A program made the position numbers and the translations under genes. From Physcomitrium patens (taxonomy: Eukaryota > Streptophyta > Bryopsida > Funariales > Funariaceae), in the NCBI RefSeq assembly GCF_000002425.4, contig NC_037262.1, forward strand, positions 8,947,100 through 9,011,099: a stretch of 64,000 nucleotides of DNA, written 5' to 3'. How positions within the stretch are numbered: the stretch's first letter is position 1; each line of letters begins with the position of its first letter. The notes below the pieces were generated by a model that was given only the letters and a program-made list of their open reading frames with translations, searched no databases and was not told the DNA's origin. Of this stretch, positions 24,655 to 36,151 are shown piece by piece.

Positions 24655-27600
24655 TCAGCTTTTTGAAGGTGCAGAAGTTCCAGAAGATTCAGCCAAACAT
24701 TTCAAGCGTTCAGAGGAGAGTTCACTCTTGCTGGGATCAATACCAAGCGCTCGCGCCAAGGGATGCAGCCATATATCACAATCAACAGAATACGGGGTGC
24801 CACAAAGAGTGTCTACATAATCTGCAAAGGCCTTCAAAACAGCAGACACCTCGCCTAATTGTTGTTGGATGATCCGCCGTGCCCATATCCCGTCCCTCCA
24901 CTGCAAGGCTGCTTCCATACTATCGAACTCTGGAATAAGTCCCCCACAGATGTAGTAAAGAAGGTATACCAAACTCTCTGTGTCAGAAGCAGGAAATAGT
25001 TTTCCATCTTGTAAAGCTGCTGTAGACGAAAACTGTGGAGACAAAGCAGGACTGTCCCTCTCCTCTAAAACAGCATGACCCCAGTCCGACACAACATAAT
25101 AATGCTCTCCATCACTGCCTGTCACTCGAATGACGTGATCCGGGGTGATATTTCCGTGTTGAATCCCGATTGAGCTGGCACTTCGCAGTGCTGACAAACA
25201 ATCATGGCATATTCGAAGGGCTTCTTCAACCGGAAACAAACCTTCTCTTTCAAAGATCAAGTATACAGTTTCTCCTATAGGAGCTGTGACTAGAGCTGGA
25301 GTTCCACACCAAGGATGATCACAAAGACTCGTTGAACTCTTCTTTGAGCAAGGCCCTGGGTGCATCAGTCTGCCGGAGGCAATAATCTGGGCCAAGTATT
25401 TGCTGGAAATACCTCTCTGTTGCATTGTATTCAACACTCGCGTCTGCCTCTGGACCTGGCCCACGCATTTGTTGTGTCAATACAGAGATGTATGACTATG
25501 TCAAGAAAATACCATTGAAATAACAGCTATGTTCGTAATTGACTTTCGATGAGCAGAGTTTAGGTGTTCTAAATATCGAGACTCCAAGCGCCGAAGTGCT
25601 CAACGGCAAAGTGCGCTCAACCCTTAAAATTTTTACCTCATACCATGTGCTCCAACATGAACAGCAAGAGGTTTTCCAACCTCGTCCAGAGATATTGCAC
25701 TATACACAGAGGAATTCCTTCTGCCAAGGAGCCCCTGAATCTGGAACCCTCGTTGCCAATGGGCGCTCTCAAGCCAAAAAATTGTGCCTGGTTCCAGCTT
25801 CATAATATGTTCAGAGGCGAGTCGGCTATCTTTGCCCTTAACCTCCTGTTACAAAAAGCAAAATTTGAGAAGACAATTCAAAATCTGTACATTTTTAGAG
25901 AAAAGCATAGCAATTTCACATATGCCAGTTGCTGTTAGAACCTTCAAAGATTTGTGAACTTGAATCAAAAGGCGAAATCCATCTGGTAAACGCTTGCAGA
26001 AGATGGATCGCCCCTGCTGTAAGGGTTTGCCTAGTACTTACTGTAACATGTTAAACTCTTGAACATGAAAACCATAGAAACATTCTGTCAAAAAAGCACA
26101 CAAGTGAAAAAGTGGAGAGTAGTGGACAGGAGATCTAACAGCTAGATAGTAACGATTTAAGCTGGAGAAAACGGACTAAGCTGTAAAAGCTCGCCAGCAC
26201 TCTATGGTTGTCAACTGAGTTAGTCGGGGACTTCCATAGACTGCAATACAATACTACATTGTGATCCATCTTTGAGAGTTAACAAATGGACCAAACTAAA
26301 ATCAATAACATCAGGAATTATGTCTCCAACCTCTCTCACCTCCTCTATTTCAAGAATCCCACGCCGGCTGCTGCGTTGAAGCGAATTACTAAGCTGTGAA
26401 GATCCTGTTTCACCCGGTTCTTGCATCTCCAAACTTTCACGTTTCATCAGTCTACGCTGTACTCTCCCATTGTGCAAAGCTGCCATCTCTGCGAGTGGAT
26501 TCCTAGGAGGACCTCGGCATTGCTCAATTGAGTGGAAAATTGCAAGTAAAAGTTGCATAGCACCTATATCTCCCCAATTTGCATTCCCAAACCTATTCCA
26601 CACTTGTTCCAATGGACACACAGTAACTTGCGCTTGTTCTTTAATCCACTCAGCAGCACGCTCATACACTTTGTCTGTATTGGTTTCCAATTTCGAAACA
26701 TCCCCTTTGAGCCTAACAACGCCACCGTTTCTTGAATTCACAAGTAAAATGTAGGCAGTATCAGCATTGTAATGGACTGATGGTTTTTTAGCTAGAGATC
26801 TCGATGTAAGCATCAGAAGCCCGTGAAAAAGAGCGCGCCCAATAACCTCTAAAGATGTAGCCGACATCAAACTCTTAGAATTAGCTCCTGTAATGTCCGC
26901 TCTTACTTCGACATATGCGGCAACATGGTCCCATAGTACACGTCCACCTTTTCCACTGGAACCATTTCTGGCAACAATAGCAGCCCCAGGCAGTGGTGCC
27001 TCTCGCTCCAGTGAACTCACCTTATCGAAAACCAAGGCCTTCACATTGATGAGTGATCTTGTCGATGAACGAATCGCTGGTAAGATGATATCAAAATGCG
27101 ATTCGGAACAAAAGCAAACATCACTGTGACTCAAAAATCGTTTAATCTCCTATATTTTTTTCTTTTGTTACTTTTATTATATTTTCTTCCATTTTGAATT
27201 CCAAGATGCACGGTGATAGATGTCCAAGGCCTCCATACAACCTATTAGAATCCAGCGTTTAATGCACTGAAACAATTAACCGTTTTCTTGAGACGAATAA
27301 TTGTCTTCAAATAGAAGAAAAATAAACTTCAAACTGGGGGAGAGTTATGGGAAACGGAAATACCGAAATAGATTCTGAAGCAGAGGTTTGTGGACCTAAA
27401 ATATAAAATGGCGTTGGCGCAGGTTCTTCGGATGCATCCCAAAACGTCTCCCACAGCCGTTGCGTTGCCGTATGCATAAAATCTTCCACAGCAAGACATA
27501 CAGCAGGCTCTGCTAAAAGATTTTTTCAAAAATTGAACCCCTTAGTATCAGCCTTCTGCAACAGCTCTTCACGTCGAGAGAATCCCTGCTGTCTAGACGT

Positions 27601-27856
27601 AGCTGCAACAGCCAAAGAATTTACCTGGTAAAGAAGCACATGTCTGAGAAACCGGCATTCGTAGCAGCTGCTGAAGGGACATGCTTACTAATGAATAATC
27701 GAGTAACCGAAGCTGATCAACTTGAAAAGGTGAATGGAACCCGGTCTCTCCTGAAAGAGAAAGCTGAAGCTTCTGTTCAATCCATCCTTGAATCTCAGGA
27801 ATGAATGCATCAACATTCATAAGTTTGCGAGAGAATTCCTTAAGTCCCTCTGCCAT
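24655..27856 (-). CDS. Plant protein with C-terminal pseudokinase domain
   Basis: Five exons join in phase: 27625-27856, 27396-27509, 26232-27076, 25637-25845, 24655-25447, giving 730 residues. Residues 1-397 are a mixed region I do not recognise. From about residue 430 the fold markers of a protein kinase appear in degraded form: a glycine-loop-like GLLGRRNSSVYSA (435-447), AVHV (458-461) where kinases have the VAIK lysine, HGNITPDH (564-571) where they have HRDLKPxN, and SDWG (587-590) for DFG. So the ATP-binding lysine is His460, the catalytic aspartate Asn566, the catalytic-loop lysine Thr568 and the metal-binding asparagine His571; only Asp588 is kept. A helix with SDTESLVYLL resembles the kinase F-helix region. 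It is therefore probably a non-catalytic scaffold or regulator. The ATG at 27856 is the first in frame. The donors at 27395 and 26231 and the acceptor at 25448 are non-consensus and need cDNA proof. Confidence 0.75.
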
Positions 27857-30560
27857 GGTCAACACACACCAGTACTGATTATTACTTGTCAAATTGGAAA
27901 TACAATAAAAACTAAAGGTGCATCCAACTAAATGGTCTGAAAGCATTCAGATTCTTTGCTCGCAGAATGATCCCTTTCACACAGCACTATATGAAACAGG
28001 ATCTACGTTGAACACAATCATTACACTATCCGAACACTAAATTCCATTTGTGTGTGTTATGATTCTGCAGATCTTACAAAGACTCATGATCTGCATACAA
28101 TTCTGACTTAACAAATGAGGGACTCATTCTATATTTCTCGACTAAGTTCCTTCGAACCAGCATTGATTCCTAAGTGAAACACAGTCTATCAGGATTTAAC
28201 AAAGCTGCCAAGCGGCTTGAGGAGCAATTCAAATAGAAGATTAGGCCAACCCAACGCAAATTTCCTTTCACCTCTCAGTACCGGACGAAGACCCCTCTCC
28301 ACATTTGACGCGCCGCCCTTTACATCAAAGAAGATAGAGCTAAATCTTTTATGGCATTCCACCATAAAGTTTTTCACACAAGAGCAATTCCAGCTAGGGA
28401 TCTATAGCACAGCCACTGATAGTTCACTATACCACAATGACGCTCTGTAATTTTCAAGCACTTTACGATGACCTTCGTCCAAAACTTGTTTCGTGACAGT
28501 GAATCTTTAATATGTAGTTAGTCACACACTTAGAAAGAATAAATGCCAAAAGTGATCATTAAAATTTAATGCGTGCTTAATAAGATCCCTTCAGATACCG
28601 AGATATTATGAATGGGTAAGCTCTGTGGAAGTAAAAGTTCATATACCAAATCGCCATTTAATGATATTGATATCTGAGGTTTTTCTCCCCCCTGCATTCA
28701 TGTATTCTGAATTGAACTTCTGATGAATGATATGACAGGAAAGAACAAGAGAATTAAAAGAGCAGGTGATGTGCAGTGTCGCACACCTGATTTCATCTTC
28801 GGGAACTGTTCACCTTTTCACCTTTTCACGTAAAATGACAAACCTGGAAACCAAATCCTTCGAATTTCCTAGACTAAGGTATAAACGAGTCCATACCATC
28901 GTCCCAAAACGGCCTCCTGGATCTTTCAGCTTCTTACATTTTTGGATCAAAGTCTCTGATCAGAATTTGCGCGAGCACTCCAATCACACATTCAGTTCAT
29001 CTATTGACCTGTAAGAAATTTCAAGAATGGTAAGTAGGGCAGTTTGTCCGGAGTGAAAAAGGAGCCATATCATAACAGCTCTAGCCTATATTAGAATTTC
29101 TCTCCATATTGTCATACATATCTGTTCAATTTAATAAAACGAAGGTGACACATGTGAAGCACGTCATGGTTAGCAAATGCGCCTTGGAACGCAGGTCAAT
29201 TTGTGCACTGTAAAAGTTTACCCTGTGCAAAGAGCATCATTTAGCGTCAGATTGTCAATGCGCATTCAACTAAAACTCGAACACCGGAGGTCTCAATGCA
29301 TTTCTGACCAAGTGAAATCGTGACCCTTTCAACATTTTCCACAGTTTACTTCCTTACTACACCATCTGTTATTTCATCCTCCAGTATTCCCTGATGACTG
29401 CACCTAACACATTTTAGCTCCTCCTAATCTTCAAACTTCCTAGAATATTACTCGAACGTTAGCTTCACATTCCGTTTCCAACTTTCTGCTCTGGATGGAC
29501 GAATCTAATGCGGTTTCACTCAGAAACTCGTAAATCCGCACCATCTGTCATGTTGCGTTATGACAGATTTAAAACTGACCTTAATGCGCAAGCAGGCATA
29601 CTTATGCTGATGAATACATTTTTGTCTGAAACTCGGTAGCTCCAGTCCAGCTTCTCAGCATGTCGTCTAAGTAAGGAGCATGTTTATGTGCTAAATATCA
29701 GTGCATCTACAGAATCTATGCAACTCAAACCTCACCACGTCAAAAGAACAAAAACGAAATCCTTGAAGTTGCCTCAAAAGCATCCCTGCTGGCTTCCACA
29801 ACATGCACCACAACCTGTACTCCAAATACATCCACACACCTTATTCGGTTAAACACGATGTGTCAACGGAGACCACCCGTTGGTAGACAAGAACCACCTT
29901 CGTCGACGCTGTAGTTTAGAACCAGAATCATTTCATCGACACACACCTACGTTGCCTTCCGACTACCGCCAACTAATCTCCAATTCCGGCTTGAAATCTT
30001 AAAACATCAAGCAAACGACTCCAAGTTGAACTATCCCGCCACACTACAACGAAGGAGCTCTCAAAAATTCCAGCTCGCTACGCACCACAAAAACACCGAA
30101 TGATCGGCTATCTATCGATTGATTTTTTGTTTTAAAAATCATGTAGAAGTGCATATGAATGAGTAAAATGACGTCAATCTTCGAACCTGTATCGTTTGAC
30201 CGCGAGCAGACAGCAACAACGAATGAGAAGCGCACGGAGATCGAAGAAGATGCAGCTCCGTGGGGAAGAGAACAACACAGCAACGTTGAGGAGTGGCCTG
30301 TGAGGGGGCGTCGGGGGCCCATGCGGACAGAGCGACGTGAAAGAGCTTTCACGTCGGACTGTTTCCTTAATTGTCAGAATAGCCCAGAGCTCAGCTAACA
30401 TCGAGGCAACCCGATGCAACCCGATGACTAACTCCTCATCCATCCACAGCAAGAAATCAACCGTTATCCGCGGTTTTCGTCCTTCAGGAATCTGTCTGTT
30501 GTTGATTCAGTGGATGGATGAGTTTCTGTAGTCACATCACCCACACTCTGTCGACAGATT
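27857..30560. other. Upstream region of the pseudokinase gene, no further gene resolved
   Basis: Composition stays gene-like to about 30530, unusually long for a promoter. I could not build a coding chain on either strand; short frames at 28189-28377 (minus), 28766-29014 (plus) and 30044-30452 (minus) have no recognisable features. The stretch may hold leader exons of the minus-strand pseudokinase gene, its promoter, or a decayed gene. Confidence 0.35.
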
Positions 30561-33236
30561 CCGGAATCAATGTACGCTCATGGGCGAAGCTATCACATTT
30601 TAATTTATTTTATTTTTATTTTTTTCTTTCAATAATTTTTGTATGATTATATGTCAATTTTTTGGATAATCGTATTATACAATACATACAATCTTATCAT
30701 TATCAATATTGGTGGATTATTAATCCTTTGCTGATATGAAGTACGTATTGTACATATTGTACAAAGTTTCTATTTTTATATCCTTTAATGCTATCAACTT
30801 TGGGCAAACTTATATTGATTTTCAATCATATTTTTATATAGATAGTAATTAATACAATAAATTCAAACCTACATAAAAAATTTAAATTCTTATACTTTGA
30901 TAAAAAACTAACCAAATTAGATAAAAGCTCTTGCCAAATACAAAAAAAATTCCATCAAATGGCTTATTGTTTTTAATAATATCTGATAATAATCTATTCG
31001 TAGTCTTAAAACAACTCTTATTGGTTATTGGTGCTTTATTCCAAATAAATATTATAATAAATTTTAGCAATCATTTAAATTCAAATTCTACAAGAAAAAT
31101 AATTTATTACATTATACTTATAAAAAACATAATCATAAAAGTAGAGAGTATTATTTCTTTTACTTAAAAATGATAAAGTTATAATAATAAAAGAAAAAAA
31201 TCTAATAATTTGTGACTTCTACACAAAAATGCTAATAAAATTCCATTAAAATATACTTTAATATATTTCTTGGTTTAATAATAATAATATTTATTTATTT
31301 TTTTAATTAATGTCAATTTCAATAGCTACATTTCTACCATATGGAATACATTGTCTTTCATTAAGTTAATAAATGTTATTAAAAACTTAGTTTTTTTAAT
31401 TAGATTATATAATATATAGATTGATAATAGTTGGCATCCTTGTGCAGCTACCAAGTAATTGGTTATCTTGTCATTTAATTGAGTTAGACCCAAAATATCA
31501 ATGAATAATTCTTGTAAAAATTTGATATCTTATAATATCTTAATAATAAAAAAATAATAATTTAATTCAAGAATAGACTTCTATAAGTGTAATTTGGAAA
31601 CATTACCTTTGATCATAATTATAATATTTGCATCTCACAAAGTTTTAACATCCAAAAGATCTCAAAAAGAATTTTTTTTGTCAAATAATTATCTTACTAT
31701 ACTTAGAATTTTTCTGCTGCCACATCTTGCATTGCATGAAGCCACTTTACATTATCTTCTAAATATCCACACACAATTATTACATTGTAGATTGAAAGAT
31801 AAAAGATAAAATTATAACTTCTAAGATATTTAAAAGAATTAAGATTTTAAATATAAAAAAATGCAATAATAAGTAGTAATAAAATAAAATAAAATTTTAT
31901 AAATGTAATTTATTAAATATTATAAAATATATTTATAAATATTATAATTTTTCAACTATTTTTGTCAAATCTTGCAAAAAAGATATGTATTGGTTTTGTA
32001 GAAAATTTTCTAACTCCTTTAGTTCTAATTATTATCTTTTTTTAATCATATATTAAATACAACCAACAAAAGGATTATTATTTTTTGCTTAAAAACTTGT
32101 AAGTACAAATTTTTGAGTAAAAAGATTCACACAATAGATTCTTTTTTGCATATTAAATAAAAATATATAATTCAAATATAAAATCTTATAAAAAAATAAA
32201 TATTTTTATGAGTCATATTATAAAAAATAAATTTGACTAAATACAAAAGGTGTCTTTATAATTGGAAACGAACTTCACATATAATAGTAGATGTGTATAT
32301 ACACACTAAAAGTTTATGCACCTTCTTGTTAAATTTTTTTTGATTTTTTTTTGATTTTTTTAAGGATGAAAAGATAAAAGATAAATTATATGAATGAATA
32401 TGATTAATATGGGGTTTATTATTTCTAAAAATACCATTAATTGCTTAGACAAAGAGGTTGTAAAAAGACTAACTTGACATTGTATTTTTGACAATAACCA
32501 TTTGGTTTTTTAGGTAGCCAATTATTTTTACTAAATTTATTGTACTTTATGATTTTTAAATATGTGAATATTTATTTCTTTTACCTCAAAAAAATATAAT
32601 GATTCTATAAAAAATAATTAATAATGATGCAATTTACTTTAAAATCTTTTAATGAGACCAATTTCCAAAATTTTTAACATAAGAAGTAGTAAACTTTAAA
32701 TTTTGAGATTTTTAATTCTTTTTTCCTCATTTCTTTGCATGTGAAAAAAAGTTATGCAACCTTGTATTTGTTTTATTTCTTTGTAAGCATTATTACTACA
32801 TACCAATGTTATGCTTTAAAATTATACACTTACATTGCTTTTGTACAAGTGCTATTTGCACATAAAATTGTTCACATTTCTAGTTATGTATAAATTTTAT
32901 TGCTTTTTATTATCTTGTTTAGTTAATTGAGCACATTCTGGCAAGTCTACAATTTAATTTGATTTTTTTCCTTGAATAATCTTAAATACTTTAGTCTTTA
33001 AAAATGTGCATTTTGAGCAATGTGATTTAGAATTGATATATATATATATCTATGCTTACTTCCTTAATAATTAGCCCTCAAAACTTTATAATCTCTAGTA
33101 ATTAATTAAAAACTTGAAACAATCTCTATTTAGAATTTATGTATTTAGTAGTGTTTGTTACTATAATAATTAATAACTTCTAAAGAAAAATAATTTATTC
33201 TATAAAAATGATATTAATTAGCAAACAGGCAATATA

Positions 33237-33271
<35 letters not shown>

Positions 33272-33274
33272 CAA

Positions 33275-33324
<50 letters not shown>

Positions 33325-33673
33325 ATTATTGAAATGGTTTTAATCTAATAGATGTATCTACAAAAATAAAATAAAATAAACATATTATTTCTTTTGTAAT
33401 AAATTATGTACCTTGATAGATAGAGAAATTTTAATAAAATATATTAGAATATTTATTCAAGACACTCAATGGTTAATAGTTAGTTTAAAGAATAAATAAT
33501 TCATATTAGCAAATAATGTAAATGTTTAATATTTAATTTTTAATATATATATATACATATTTTTTTATGCAATGTATTTTATTCTTAGTCATTATGTTAT
33601 ACCAAAAACCATATAAAATATTATTTTAAGAATAAAAAAAATTAAAATAAAATAAAATAAATCATATATTATA

Positions 33674-33714
<41 letters not shown>

Positions 33715-34037
33715 GTAACTAAAATTGAAGTTTCTAACTACAATGGTTGATTGAAATTCAAACTGATTATCACTTTGTATTTATCTAAATTAGAAATTTT
33801 TATTTTTATTTATATAGAAATCTTTTTAATGATTAATTTAATCTTCTTAAAAAATTAAACATTAGTTGTAAATATTAAAATTATTTTTATAAAAATTATT
33901 ACTTTATTTTATATGAAACTCTTATTTTGTAATCTTTTATTGTATATAATTGAATTTTTGAATACATATTTTTGCAAGTAATTATCATTAAACTAAATAA
34001 AATTAATTTTTGGTTTATACCAGATTCTAAACATAAA

Positions 34038-34096
<59 letters not shown>

Positions 34097-34295
34097 ATAT
34101 TATTATTATTATATAACTATTTTAAGAACTTAAAAGTTAGCATTAATTTTAAATTATTTTAATATATTATTTAAGTATATTACAATAAAAAAACTTTTTA
34201 GAACAAAATAAAAAGACTTGCTATTTAATAGTATTTTTTTTAAAAAATAATAATAATATTTTTTTTTTATTTATTTATTCAAGATCAAAAATATG
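30561..34295. other. AT-rich gene desert with dense microsatellites
   Basis: Extremely AT-rich sequence with no plausible coding frame. Long (TA)n tracts cluster at 33240-33320, 33680-33710 and 34039-34092, the last passing into (GA)n, shortly before the LTR retrotransposon at 34296. Probably old, decayed repeats. Confidence 0.6.
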
Positions 34296-34844
34296 TGTCA
34301 CGGACATATACATTTACTTCAATGATTACTTATATGATTAGGTAGAAGTAGGTGAATATAGATTAATTTTATAAAGTCTTTTAGTAAAGCTTCTTAGAAG
34401 CTTCATAGATGCGGTTTTGACTTTAGATGTGTTTGTAGGTCAGAAACTTAGCCAACAAGTTAACCACATGTTGGTAGATTGTGGAACAAGTTGACTCCGC
34501 ATAATAGCTTGTGGAACAAGCTAATCATGTGGCACATACATAGATAACTTGTCTTGCAAGTTAAGACATGTGGCTAGCAAAGTCAACATGTTTTGGAGGT
34601 CCTATAAAACATCTCCATGTAGCTCCTAGTTATGAATATATATGGAGGCAAGAATGAAGCCTTCTTCACTCTTTTCAATGCTATTTTAGTCCTAGGTCTT
34701 GTTTCAAGACTTTCTAGTCTTTTTGTTTTTGGCAATAGCCATTCTAGTTAATATTACATTACCTTTTGAGTGACTTTCTAGTTCTCTTTAGTGACACAAG
34801 AGTGTATCGAGGATTCTCTTTCTTTGAGATTCATGTCCTTGACA
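34296..34844 (+). repeat. 5' LTR of the chromovirus
   Basis: It begins TGTCACGG and ends CCTTGACA, the TG...CA form of LTRs. The same ends occur in the solo LTR at 49453-49989 and, with a few changes, in the 3' LTR. It contains several short inverted repeats in its first half, at 34387-34403, 34452-34474, 34506-34522 and 34546-34562. Confidence 0.93.
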
Positions 34845-35074
34845 ATTTGACAAGAGTACTAATATATTATTTTTTTCCTATTTTAGAAGTGAGTGAATTA
34901 TCCCACTTCTATTGTTGTATTTTAAAGGTTGCCGACTACCTAGTTTTTAAACAAACAAATAAAAAAAAATAATCTTATTTTCTAATACTGATCTTTTCTT
35001 AAAGAGAGTGGATTATCCTTCTTTGTGGATTTTTTTATTGGAGGTTACAAATTACCTTCCTCTAATTCAACTTT

Positions 35075-36150
35075 TTGGATTTGTTTGAGTTGCCTATAGA
35101 AGGAAAGATTATGGACGCTACATCTAGTAGAAGTGAGAATAGATTTGTAACTTTTCAAGATCTTCATGAGCTTTTTAACACTCTTAGAGTAGAAATCTCA
35201 AGTATTTGTAAAGTGAATCATGGAAGTACTATGCCTACACCTATGGAAGAAGTTCAAAGTCTACGACAAAAAGTTGTGTAATTGAAGGAAGCAAGTAGAT
35301 CAACCTCACAACCAAATCCAGGGAGTTTTGCTTCTATAAGTATGACAGAGACAAAGATTAGTATGCCTGAGAAGTTTGATGGAACAAGATCAAAATTTTG
35401 AAGATTTTTGCAACAAGTCAAGTTTTATCTAAAGATGCATCTTTTTCAATAACTTGATGGATTTACTCAAGTTGGATTCATAGGGGCACTTTTATTAGGA
35501 AGTGCTCTCTTTTAATTTACACCTTCAATAGAAAAAGATTTACAACTCTTTTATGATTTGAATTCATTCTTAGAAGTATTTACGATGACATTCGGAGAAA
35601 GTAATCAAAAACAAGTAGTAGAGACTACAGTCTTATCTTTACAACAAGGATCACAATGAGCCACCACATATGCTGTTGAATTCCAAAATCTTGCTTGTAA
35701 TGTGGAGTGGAATGACAAAGCACTCATCAATCAATTTTGATATGGATTAAAAGATATTGTCAAAGATTTGTTATTAATAATGTCAAAAATAAAAACTTTA
35801 GAATAATTTATTTCTTAAGCCATTGCATGTGACAATTGATTATTTGAAAGGCATCAAGAACAAAGACTTCACTAGAGAGGAATAAGTCACATAATAGCAA
35901 CAACTTCTAAGTTTTTTGAAACATATTCATCAAGGCCAAAATCAATGCAAATTGATACAATATATTTTAAATCTCTCATAAAACAAAAAAAAGACTCAAC
36001 ATTACTAAGAGGGTTTGTATTTATATTGTAGAAAAACTAGGTACACTGCTCAACATTTTTCAAAGAAGCAATACAATTACAAAATGAGGAGCACAATTAC
36101 TAAAGAAGACAATGTGTTAGTAAACGAGTTTTTCCAACTATAATAGGGAC
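35075..36150 (+). pseudogene. gag remnant of the chromovirus
   Basis: Open from 35075 to 35278, then continued in the same style with in-frame stops. It includes the gag-type phrase around MPEKFDGTRSKF (about 35370) and a stretch resembling the capsid region of plant gypsy gag (QVKFYLKMH and LQQGS follow). Several stops are TGA where related proteins have arginine, consistent with CGA to TGA change. A zinc-knuckle-like Cys/His cluster around 36020-36080 is too decayed to confirm. Not functional. Confidence 0.75.
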
Positions 36151-36151
36151 C

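Noticed and set aside
34845-34870. A primer-binding site directly after the chromovirus 5' LTR
   Set aside because: The sequence after 34844 does not match the initiator-Met site or any other tRNA end I can name with confidence.
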